Below, piece by piece: positions 1-8,390 of a DNA stretch of 11,159 bases. Numbering within the stretch: position 1 is the first letter of the stretch; every line of letters starts with the position of its first letter. The stretch is from Allomyces macrogynus ATCC 38327 (taxonomy: Eukaryota > Blastocladiomycota > Blastocladiomycetes > Blastocladiales > Blastocladiaceae). Under the pieces are notes generated by a model. That model ran no database searches, was not told the origin of the DNA, and saw nothing but the letters and a program-made list of their open reading frames with translations. The DNA is taken from assembly GCA_000151295.1 (NCBI GenBank), contig GG745334.1:142533-153691 (forward strand), read 5' to 3'. The translations under genes were made by a program, and so were the position numbers.

Positions 1-656
1 CCCGAGACGTCAATGTTCTGCGACTGCCACTGGCCCTGCGACGCAAACACATCAGCGCCGCCGTGGTAGCCACCAGCCGAGGCATCAATCGACTGGCCCT
101 GCCACTGCGACTGGGAGGCAAAGACATCCGAGCCACCATGGCCGTGGCCGGACACGTTGATCGACTGGCTCTGCGACTGCGCCTGCGACGCGTGGATGTT
201 GCTGCCGCCGTAGTAGCCGCCCGACGAGGCATCAATCGACTGGTGCTGGCTCTGCGACTGCGACGCCGACACGGAGCCACCACCCGACGTGTGGATCGAC
301 TGCGACTGCGACTGCGCCTGCGAAGCGTGGATGTTGCTGCCACCATAGTAGCCGCCCGACGACGCGTCAACCGACTGGTACTGGCCCTGGGCTTGCGACA
401 GGTCGACAGCGTTGTGGTGGCCGCCCGACGAGACGCTGATCGACTGGCTCTGGCCCTGCGCCTGCGACGCGTGGACGTTGGAGCCGCCATAGTAGCCGCC
501 CGACGACGCGTCAATCGACTGGCCCTGCCACTGCGACTGCGAGGCCGAGACGGAGCCGCCGCCCGAAACGTGGACCGACTGCGACTGCGACTGCGCCTGC
601 GACGCATGGACGTTGGCGCCGCCGCAGTAGCCGCCGCCCGTCGACACGTTGATCGA
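1..656 (-). repeat. degenerate protein-coding tandem repeat, units of 60-78 nt
   Basis: Units on the minus strand start at 656, 578, 518, 443, 374, 299, 239, 164, 92 and 17. Longer units (75-78 nt) encode S[IV]DASSGGYYGGSN[IV]HASQ-type sequence. Shorter 60-nt units encode S[IV]H[VT]SGGGSVSASQ-type sequence. Both end in a Gln-alternating tail. Unit pairs 1-2 and 5-6 form a higher-order period of about 135-138 nt. Confidence 0.85.
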
Positions 657-888
657 CTGGTGCTGGGCCTGGGACTGAGCGACGTCGACCTGGAATTGAA
701 CAAGTTGGAGCGCGATGCGGCAAGCGGTAATTGAATCAGTTATTTTTTTGGCCCAGTGAATGCGTTGGTGGCAACAAATGATGATGATGATGATGATGAT
801 GCAATCGTGCTTTCAATGATCAACCACAATCAAACTCGAGCAGGCAAGCCAAGCGTACCGTGGTCGTGTTGTAGACTGGAGGGTACAT
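1..888 (-). CDS. Gln/Ser/Gly-rich tandem-repeat protein (two exons, 3' end beyond window)
   Basis: I do not recognise a named family. Seen: exon 1 is 888-859, encoding MYPPVYNTTT, with start context accaccATG. The intron is 858-690 (donor gtacgc, acceptor ttccag, phase 0). Exon 2 is 689-1, open to the edge; about 239 codons are visible. After a short lead (VDVAQSQAQHQ) the protein is nine full repeat units plus the start of a tenth, of 20-26 residues. Each begins like S-[IV]-x-x-S, passes through a Gly/Tyr or Gly/Ser segment and ends in alternating Gln/Ser. There is no signal peptide or membrane segment. The first exon carries PPVY, a match to the PPxY class of WW-domain ligands, which may be chance. 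A strong TATA box lies about 77 nt upstream of the ATG. The donor matches those of neighbouring genes, and the repeats conserve amino acids while synonymous codons vary, so I read it as a real gene. Extra in-frame acceptors (ctcag, cccag) make the exon 2 start slightly uncertain. Confidence 0.78.
690..858 (-). other. intron 1 of the tandem-repeat gene
   Basis: The intron is 169 nt in phase 0, with donor gtacgc at 858 and acceptor ttccag ending at 690. It contains a CTGAT branch-like element about 50 nt before the acceptor and a CAT microsatellite. No Met codon precedes the repeats in exon 2's own frame, which is why an upstream exon is needed. Confidence 0.7.
778..801. repeat. (ATG)8 trinucleotide microsatellite
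   Basis: Eight perfect ATG copies on the plus strand, which read as CAT inside the intron of the minus-strand repeat gene. Confidence 0.95.
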
Positions 889-964
889 GGTGGTCGTGGA
901 GCGGGTGGAGAAGCACGCACAGGAGCTGGTTCGAGTGCTGGATGGACGTGTGGGGCGCGCACCG

Positions 965-972
965 TTTATATA
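965..972 (-). promoter_or_regulatory. TATA box of the tandem-repeat gene
   Basis: The minus strand reads TATATAAA (context gctatataaacgg). It lies about 77 nt upstream of the ATG at 888. By the usual 25-35 nt spacing, transcription would start near 930-945, giving a 5' UTR of about 45-55 nt. No start site can be seen directly. Confidence 0.65.
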
Positions 973-2132
973 GCGGGTCGCGCGCAAGTGTGCCCAACAC
1001 GCTCATGTCGCGGTGTGGCCGTGACGAGGACGACGCCTTGGCTAAGTCGGAACCTTGTCGCGGACATGGCAGGATTCCGGACTAGGAAGATGGTAAAGAT
1101 CAGCGGCGCGGTTGTTTGCGTTGGCATTATGGACGCGTCGCGCGCCAAGTTGGCGCGGGCTGGCGCGCGACCAACTTTTCTCCAACCACCAGGTGAGAGT
1201 CGCGGCACGCATCCGTCGCCAAACTGCGGCGCGCGCGCGTTTCGTGCGTCCAGCGCGTGGCTAGCTGGCGTAGCTCCAAGAACGGCCATGGTGTTTGATC
1301 GGAATGTGGTTTGCCAGATCGGACGCGCGACGGCGCGCCAGATTGCCTGAACGGGCGAGACGCAACGGACTTTGCAGAGTGGACCGGCGGGAACCCGCAG
1401 TTTGAGTGCGTCTGTTCTGATATTTCGCCGAGAAGGCGTCTGCATGTTGCGACACTGGCGAAGCTCATGATCGGCGGCCATTGGGGTTCACGGAACCAAA
1501 GTTTGTGTGGCACAACTTCGCCGACCAAGGGCCACTCTCCCTTCGACTTCGCCGACCAGGAGCTGCCAAGGGGTGCGCATGGTCAGAACAAATAGAGCAG
1601 GGTCGTCCTCTTGAAGTGGCGAGCAGTAGATGAAAACATCGGGGACACAAGCACAGTGTTGAACATGATGCTTTCATTCGACTTCACCGTACCTTCTCAT
1701 GGTGCCAACCCCAAGCCACGGGTCTCGTGTGGTCAATCTGGCTCGCTGATACACTTCATCCTCAGCATCCTCACGCTGATACTTCTGCGGACCTGACGAT
1801 ATAGTCGCCGCTCAAGAGCGTTCTCTACCCTGGCGAGCGGGCTCAATTTCTATGAATGAGGTCGTTGTGCACCTCGGCAGCATTCTGCCAACACATGGGT
1901 TCAAGCATCAACACACGAATCGCGATTCTGTCTGCACGCAAGATCCAACACGAATACAGAATGGCTTGTCGAGTGAGGAGCTGAGAGTGCCAGTGATAAA
2001 CCACTTTGCTTACAGGATCAGAGCCAGAAGCAGGCAAAAAAAGAAAAATAGATTCGATAGCACACATCGACGCGGAGGAAGGAAAAGGCGCGCGACGACA
2101 ACGACGACGAAAAGACGCCCACACCTCCTGCA
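973..2132. other. intergenic region without a recognisable gene
   Basis: This 1.16-kb stretch lies between the repeat gene's promoter and the SMC2 stop codon; both genes are on the minus strand. Open frames here have no family resemblance and lack the consistent G/C third-position pattern of the real genes. It contains a cluster of GC-rich MCB/E2F-like motifs (1133-1167), more CGCG-rich patches to about 1340, and a 13-nt direct repeat (acttcgccgacca at 1514-1526 and 1546-1558). Next to the SMC2 stop is a low-complexity A-rich/ACG-rich stretch (2036-2113), probably SMC2 3' UTR. Confidence 0.6.
1133..1167. promoter_or_regulatory. possible MCB/E2F-like motif cluster
   Basis: It holds ACGCGT (1133-1138), then an 8-bp-arm inverted repeat CGCGCCAA-g-TTGGCGCG (1141-1157) and a further TGGCGCG (1161-1167). 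ACGCGT is the fungal MCB core and TTGGCGCG resembles E2F sites. The cluster is about 160-200 bp upstream of the repeat gene's TATA box. In a GC-rich region such motifs can arise by chance. Confidence 0.3.
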
Positions 2133-5100
2133 TCACGAATGGCCCTTGACCCGATCCACGGTCGACGTGCCCTCGCGGAACTTGGTCTTGAAGATGACAT
2201 GAGCATTGGAAAACATGCCCTCCTTGAGCGAGACGATAATAAACTGCGACTTGGTGAACCGGTTCTTGATGAGCTGCCCAATGTTTTGCGTGTGCGACAG
2301 GTCGAGTGCCGCATCGACTTCGTCGAGAATATACATGGGCGCCGGCTTGAACTGGAGCAGTGCGAGAATCAGCGACAGCGCGACGAGCGACCGCTGCCCG
2401 CCCGACAACTCCGTCAGCGAATCCTTCCAGACCGCGCCGAGCCGCACGCGCACTTCGAGCCCTTGCAAGATGGCACCATCGACGGGCTCGAGCTTGGCCG
2501 AGTTGTTGCCCGGGAGCAGGTCGGCAAAGATCTTGCCGAAATCGATATTAACCTTTTCCCACGTCTTGAGGAGCTCCTCCTCCTTGATGTCATTGAGCTT
2601 GTCAATCGTGTCCTCAATCTTGACCTTGTCGCGCAAGACCGTGCCGAGTTTCTGGTTGAGCTCGGCCTCGCGCTTCTCGGCGACACCAATCATTTCCATG
2701 ACGTGCACGTTGACGTGCCGCTTGAGCGTCTCGAACCGCTTGGTCAGCTCCTTGAGCCGCGCCTGCACTTCGCGGTGCCCGGCACCGTCTTCGAGCACCT
2801 GCTGCTGTTGCGTCGCCGCCTGCGACTCGGCCTCGAGCCACGCGTGTTGGTGCAAGAGCTTGTGCAAGTCATCATGTGCGCGGTCGGCATCTGCCACGAG
2901 CTTGCCGAGCTGCGCCTCGGCCTTCTTATGCCGCAGCTGCCACTGCTGCACGTCGCGCGCGACCTCGGCCTTGCGCTTGCGCACCGCGTGCAACTCGCGG
3001 CCGACCGACGCGCGCTCGGCACGTTCCTCGGCCAAATCACGTGCTACCCGCGCATGTTCCTGCCGCGTCGCCGTGACCTGCTGCGCGTGCGCGGCGGCCT
3101 GCTCCTCGAGCGCGGCAATCTGCTCTTTGAGCTCAGCGTGCTCGGTCGCACGCGCCTCGCGGTCCTGCGCCATTTGCTCGGTCTCGAGCGCGCCCGTCTC
3201 GACCTGGACCTTGGTCGCTGCGAGTTCTTTGGCGACCTTGGTGAGCTCCTTTTTCAGCGTCAAGAGCGACCGCTTCAGCTCGTCGAGCTTCTTGGTCTTG
3301 TCCTTGGACACCTCCTTCTCCTGCTTTTCGAGGTTGGCAATCTTGACCGCCGTGCGCTGCGCGCGCGCCTGCACGTCGGCCAGTCGCTCCTGGACGTCGG
3401 TGCGCTGCCGGTTCGCGACCTGCAAGCGTTCGGCCAGCTGCTCGTGCGTTCCGGCTGTCCCAACGCCGTTCTGGACCAGGTTGAGCCGGTGCCGCAACAT
3501 GTCGAGCTCGTCGGTGATGTGCGAGACCTGGTCGGCGCCGCGTGACAGTTCAACGAGCTCGGCGTCGACACGGGCGAGCGACTCCTGCGCGCGCTGCACC
3601 TGGTCGTCAAGGTCCTTGAACCGCATCAGTTTGACTAGCGTCCCAGCCGACGCGGCCTTGGCGCCGCCCGACAGGACGCCCGACGGGTCGTAGACGTCGC
3701 CAGCCCACGTCACGGACTTGGTCTTGATTTGCGGGTCGAACGTGACGCGGGTCGCCGTTTGCGAGTCTGGAGAACGAGTGGCGTCAGTGTTTCGGCCCGA
3801 GCCGCATCAAAGAGGGAAAGCGCGCCACGAGCACACCTTCGCAAATGAACGTCGTGCCAAACACGTGCTCCATGGCGGGCCGTAATGCCGGGTCAAACTT
3901 GACCAGTGACAGAGCGAGCTCGGCCTTGCCGTTGGAGATATTCCTTGCGCGGTTGATCTTGTCGTTGCTGACCTTGTGCCCCTGGATCTTGTTGAGCGGG
4001 AGCAGCGTGACGCGCTTTTCGCAAGCCGCCGTGCTTGAGGAGCTGCGACCCAACGACTTCACTGTCGACCACGATCTAAATGTCCATCAGCGGCGTGAGA
4101 AAGCGCCAAGGGCGAGTGCCCGCAGAAGAAGTGAATGGCAGCACACGTTTTGCAATCGCGCACCGCCCGCCATTTCGAGCGCATCGGCCTTGTGGAAGTC
4201 CGCCTGATCGATGGCCATGAGCGACGCAATCGAGCCGCGAACCGCGTTGCGTTTGAAGTTGGGCGTCGGGTTGTTGTAGTCGAAGCGAATGAGGTAGGCG
4301 ATCTCGGCAGCAATCCGGTCGCGCTCCTAGAAATTCGTGTCATAACGTTAGACAAGTACCAATCCCTGGCGAGAAATTGAATAAAGAGGGGCGCACCTCG
4401 GAGAGCTGGTCGAGCTCGGTCGCGAGCCGTGTCCTCTCGCCCTGAAGCGTCACCAGTCGCTGCTCGTCGACCATTTCAGTGATCCTCTGCAGCTCCGCCT
4501 CCTTTCGTGCAATCGCCTGCTGCAGCTGCACCACGTCGTTGTCGACCCGTGCCCGCGACGCCTGCGCCTTGTCAAGCTCGGGTTCCAGCTGCTCGATTTC
4601 CGCCGTGAGACCACGCACGCGACTCGCGAGCGTCTCCTGATCGACCTTGAGTGTAGCCAGCAGCGCGCGCTCCTCCTTGAGCTGCTCGGCAAACCCAGAC
4701 ACGACCGCGTTATCGCCCGACTCGGCAGCGACCGTCAGCGACACGATCAGCGCCTGCGTGCGCTCGACCTCGCGGGCCTTGTCCGTGTGCAAGTCGGTCA
4801 GTCGCTCGAGCGCGCGCTCGCGCGCGAGCTTGGTCGCCTCGTGCTGCTGAACAGCATCGACCAGTTGCGCGCGCTGCTTCTCGAGCCGGTCGAGCCGCGC
4901 CTTTTCCTCGGCGATCGACTGGACGAGCAGCGTGTGCTGCGTCTCGAGTTTGGCGAGCTTTTGCTTGAGCTTGGCCTCGACATCCTCGAGCGCGCGACCC
5001 TTGGCGGACCCGAGCGTCTGCGCCATTTCGGTCTCCTTGCGCTCGAGGTCGGCAGCTGCGACGTTGAGCAGATCGACCTGCTCCTGAATATCGTCGAGCG

Positions 5101-6108
5101 CGCGCTCCTTCTCCTCTTTGAGGGCCGTCGACTGCGTGACGAGTTGCCGGAGCCGCGCGTGGTCGAACAGTACGACGCGGCGCTCGAGCCGCTCCTTTTC
5201 CTGCTGCACTTGCTGGTACTCGAGGTAGGTGGCGCGCTCGGACCGCAGTCGGTCGAGTTTCGGGATGATTTCCTCGCGCAGCAGCGTCTGGATCTCCTGG
5301 AGCTTCTTAGCCTTTTTCGCAATCGCCTTGAGCGCCTTGTCCTTGCGCTCTTCAAACATGCGCGTTCCGGCGGCTTCCTCGACCATGGCCAAAATCTCCA
5401 TGGGCTTCATGTTAAGCACCTGGGTGATCTTGCCTTGCATGATGAGAAAGTGCGGGTTGTTGACGTTGAGCTGCACCGACTGGAACAAGTTCTGGATCAC
5501 TTGTTGCTGCGTCGTGTGGCCGTTGACGAGGTACTTGTTCTTGCCGCCGACCACAACCTATGGCGCGTTCATTTCAATGGTCAGGAGAAATGGATCCTGG
5601 TCGGGTCCGCGATCATAAGAGTAACGCACCTGGCGTGTCACGACGATCTCAGCACACTGCGTGTAGCCGACGGGCGAGTTGGCCTTGTCCGAGTTGTCAA
5701 ATACAATCGAGACGCTTGCCTTTTGGATGCCGGCCTGGCCGCGCTTGTAGACGAGGTCTTGCAGGTTCGCGGCGCGGACCTGTGCATGGGACAACCACAG
5801 CGATCAGGATCAGCGATTCAGCACTGCCATTATGTCGAAAGCACAAGAACGGCCACAGTCGCGGTCGACGGCCTTGGTTCGCGCTGGCCAGTCGTGGCCG
5901 GGTGGAGAGCATAGTCTGCAATCTGCAACGTGATGCGTACGTGCGAGAGCGTGGTGATGCCGAGCACAAAGCAAATGGCATCGAGAATGTTGGACTTGCC
6001 CGACCCGTTCAGGCCCGTGATGGCGTTGAATTGTGAGTCCCAGCCCGAAATGACGGTACGGGCGGCATACGACTTGAACCCCTCGAGAACAACTTCCTTG
6101 ATGTACAT
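2133..6108 (-). CDS. SMC2: SMC2, condensin core ATPase (six exons, one frameshift)
   Basis: SMC2 pairs with SMC4 in condensin and drives mitotic chromosome compaction in the nucleus. Exons: 6108-5941, 5779-5630, 5557-4397, 4326-4147, 4075-3837, 3766-2133. Introns are 161, 72, 70, 71 and 70 nt. About 1176 codons are present, the usual family length. Residues 1-56 begin [15 protein letters not shown] and hold Walker A GLNGSGKS (32-39). Exon 3 continues the head ([27 protein letters not shown]) into the first coiled coil. Exons 4 and 5 plus the start of exon 6 form the hinge ([27 protein letters not shown]). The second coil follows, then signature LSGGQRS (about 1086-1092), Walker B YILDE (about 1111-1115) and the D-loop [18 protein letters not shown] and the C-terminal block are SMC2-type rather than SMC1/3/4. 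The start ATG has context gccaccaccATG. Oddity: one extra base in an A4 run at 4016-4019 shifts frame after LLKHGGLRK. Confidence 0.95.
4016..4019 (-). other. SMC2: 1-nt frameshift in SMC2 exon 5 (A4 run)
   Basis: The coding strand reads cgaaaagcgcgtc. Upstream, [19 protein letters not shown] lies in one frame; downstream, [10 protein letters not shown] continues in the next. One A fewer restores Arg-Lys-Arg-Val-Thr with no gap against known SMC2 proteins. Exon 5 is 239 nt, one more than its flanking intron phases (0 and 1) require. This is either a sequencing or assembly error or a real disabling lesion. Confidence 0.85.
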
Positions 6109-6536
6109 GGTGGTGGCGGCGCGTGCGCGCAAGCGTCGTCGGGGGCCAGCGCCGAGGTGGTCGGCGTGGTCGCGAACGTGGAGAAGTTGCCTCAGGCGTT
6201 GCACGCGCGGTTTGAGTCGAGCTGGGTCAGGTCTGATCAATCGCACGAGCTGCTGGCCATCAAATGCATCCAGTTGGACCCGTCGCGGTGACCGGATTGG
6301 TCGAGATACTTTGAGAATTAATGATCTCAAGCGTGCCGAGTCGTCTGGTGGAGACGTTGGACAGGCCACTATTGGCAGGGATGTGCGGTAGAGCATCATG
6401 CTGTTACGATTGGCCTGACAGTACAATGACACCAACTGGTTCACGTGGATCCGAGTCGGATCCGAGTCTTGGTGCTGCGCCGCAACCTCCCTTCCTCCAT
6501 CTCTTTTCGGCAATCACCGCTCGTGCGACAGTGACC
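6109..6536. promoter_or_regulatory. divergent intergenic region between SMC2 and BNA3
   Basis: These 428 bp separate two divergently transcribed start codons, so both promoters and 5' UTRs should lie here. I see no clear TATA box. Near the BNA3 side is a pyrimidine-rich tract (about 6485-6506). A perfect 11-bp tandem duplication (ggatccgagtc) sits at 6447-6468. The SMC2 side is CG-rich and contains an unexplained coding-like frame on the plus strand (6145-6291). Confidence 0.5.
6447..6468. repeat. 11-bp tandem duplication
   Basis: ggatccgagtc occurs twice, directly adjacent, about 70 bp upstream of the BNA3 start codon. No function can be assigned. Confidence 0.9.
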
Positions 6537-8390
6537 ATGACGACCGCACCGACCATGCCGGCCAAAAGGATCCCCTCTCCCTCGCGCGCCAACCCCAATT
6601 CCGACCCAAAGCGAGCGTGCCTGCCTGGCGCGCTCTCCACAACCGCAACGACCGACCAGACAGCTGCAAGCAAGGATACCGACATGGCTGCCGCTCGCCG
6701 AATCCTGCCCCAGTGCGCCGACCGCGTCTCCCATTTTGTCCAGGACGTGTGGTCGGTCTTCTCGCCGCTCGCCGTCAAGACGGGCGCTGGTACGAGCTGT
6801 TAAGCGCGATATTCGATCCCGACTTGCCGGCGCGATCATGACCCCATCACCCTTGGTGCCGTTTTCTAGTCAATCTCGGCCAGGGGTTCCCCAACTTCCC
6901 GCCGCCGCAATTCATCAAGGATGCCGCTGGTGCGTGATCCAGCTGTTTATGGCATCACGGCGTTCCAAACGGGGTGAACCGATCGACTGAGCGACTCGTT
7001 TGACCTCGTCATCGCGCACTTTATCCGACTGAACTCACGGAAATAGCCAAGTCGATCGGTCCCGACTTGAACAACCAGTACGCCCACCCCAAGGGTCACC
7101 TGCCGCTTCGTAAGGAGGTCTCGGCCACGTTCTCGCCACTGTATGGCCGTGAGCTCGACGTCGAGAAGAACATCCTCGTGACTGCCGGTGCGCATTCCTG
7201 CTGTGTCTGATTCGCAGATGGCCATCATGCTCATGCTCTGCTTTTTCCGCTTTTCAAGGTGCCAACGAGGCCATTTTCGCGACCTTGTCGGCCTACCTGA
7301 ACCCAGGCGACGAGTGCATCATGATGGAGCCCTTTTTTGACCAGTACGAGCCCAATATCACGCTCAACGGCGGCAAGCCCGTCTACGTGCCGCTGCGTCT
7401 GCACCACAAGAAGGGTGCCAAGGCCTCCGACAACGACTCGGCCGCTGACTGGACGCTCGACATTGACGAGCTCAAGGCGCACATTACCGACCGGTCCAAG
7501 GTCATCATCATCAACACGCCGCACAACCCGGTACGTACGCGTTTGGACGGTCTGAGTGAATGCTCTCCACCCGTTATCTCATGCTCATCGTCTTGATTTT
7601 TGCTTAGATTGGCAAGGTCTTCTCGGCTGAGGAACTGCGCGCGATTGGCCAGGTTGCGATCGACCACAACCTGCTGATCATTGCCGACGAGGTCTACGAG
7701 CGGCTTGTCTATGGCAACAAGGAGCACGTGCGCATCGCGACGCTCTCGAAGGAGCTGTGGGAACGCACCGTCACGATTGGGTCGGCGGGCAAGACGTTTG
7801 CCGTGACGGGGTGGCGACTTGGGTGGGCGCTCGGGCCCGAGTCGATCATTCAAAACATTTTGAACGCACACACGCGGTACGTTTGCAGTCGCTGCCTGAC
7901 CGGATTCTCCAGTGACCAAACAGACCACGAACGTCATCCTAGTATCGTGTTCTGCGCAAACGCGCCGCTGCAGTTTGCCGTTGCCGACGCGTTGCACGAG
8001 GCCAACAAGCGCAACTACTACGCGACACAAGTGAGCGAGTACGCGGCGCGGCGCGAAAAACTGCTCGCCTGCTTCAAGAACCTCGGCCTGCGCGTGACGG
8101 TGCCCGACGGGTCTTACTTTATTCTTGTCGACACGTCGCGCATTGCGATTCCCGCCGACGAATGGAAGGAAATCTGTGCGGTGCCCATGCCTTCGGCCAA
8201 CCGCGACTGGCGCGTGTGCTACTGGCTCACGACCAAGATTGGCGTCGCTGCGATCCCGCCAAGTTCCTTCTACTCGCCCGAGAATGCGCACTTGGCCGAG
8301 AACCTCGCGCGGTTCTGCTTCTGCAAGACTGAGGAGACGCTCGACCAGGCGGTCAAGGCGCTGCAGAAGCTCAAGCCGTACATCAAGTAG
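6537..8390 (+). CDS. BNA3: Bna3-like kynurenine aminotransferase (six exons)
   Basis: This is a PLP-dependent class I aminotransferase. The family moves the amino group of kynurenine to a 2-oxo acid, giving kynurenate, and often acts as a cysteine-S-conjugate beta-lyase. Exons: 6537-6789, 6870-6929, 7047-7187, 7259-7530, 7608-7876, 7943-8390. Introns are 80, 117, 71, 77 and 66 nt; 480 codons. Motifs in order: VNLGQGFPNFPPPQF (about 85-99), NQYAHPKGHLPLRK, PGDECIMMEPFFDQYEPN, INTPHNP ending at 242 and spliced to IGKVFS, ADEVYE (Asp269, Tyr272), SAGKTFAVTGWR with Lys304 as the PLP lysine, HTRIVF across the last junction, AIPPSSFY, and ARFCFCK with Arg455 as the likely carboxylate binder. ANEAIF, FFDQY and AHTRI resemble yeast Bna3 more than animal KAT. 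The start is the in-frame ATG closest to the expected length; Met50 is an alternative. The Ser/Thr/Ala/Pro-rich first 49 residues could be a targeting leader. Confidence 0.93.
7877..7942 (+). other. BNA3: 66-nt intron 5 of BNA3, length divisible by three and stop-free
   Basis: The donor is gtacgt and the acceptor catcctag, phase 2, with CTGACC inside. Splicing gives AHTR-IVFCANAPLQ, matching the family (yeast AHTRICF). Because the intron has no stop in frame, unspliced mRNA would encode 22 extra residues with no homology. A nearer ag (ttctccag, ending 7912) would give a 36-nt intron, probably too short. Confidence 0.85.

Noticed and set aside
1..656. CRISPR-like array
   Set aside because: The repeats are degenerate, contiguous and protein-coding with no spacers, and the genome is eukaryotic.
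63..734. Plus-strand Arg/Leu/Val-rich open frame of 223 codons
   Set aside because: It is the antisense shadow of the minus-strand Q/S/G repeat array. Its own periodicity follows the repeat DNA, and it has no promoter or family resemblance.
966..1528. Overlapping open frames on both strands in the intergenic region
   Set aside because: They have no recognisable family, no coherent codon bias and no splice structure, and one overlaps the TATA box of the repeat gene.
2139..3693. Two long plus-strand open frames (about 470 and 495 codons)
   Set aside because: They are antisense shadows of the SMC2 coiled-coil exon, low in complexity (Leu/Arg-rich and Ser/Cys-rich), and unlike any domain I know.
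4787..5914. Plus-strand open frame of 375 codons
   Set aside because: It is antisense to SMC2 exons 2 and 3, crosses two introns of that gene, and is Leu/Glu/Arg-rich from the reversed coiled-coil codons.
7383..8291. Minus-strand open frame of 302 codons
   Set aside because: It is antisense to BNA3 exons 4-6, whose plus-strand reading has all catalytic motifs.
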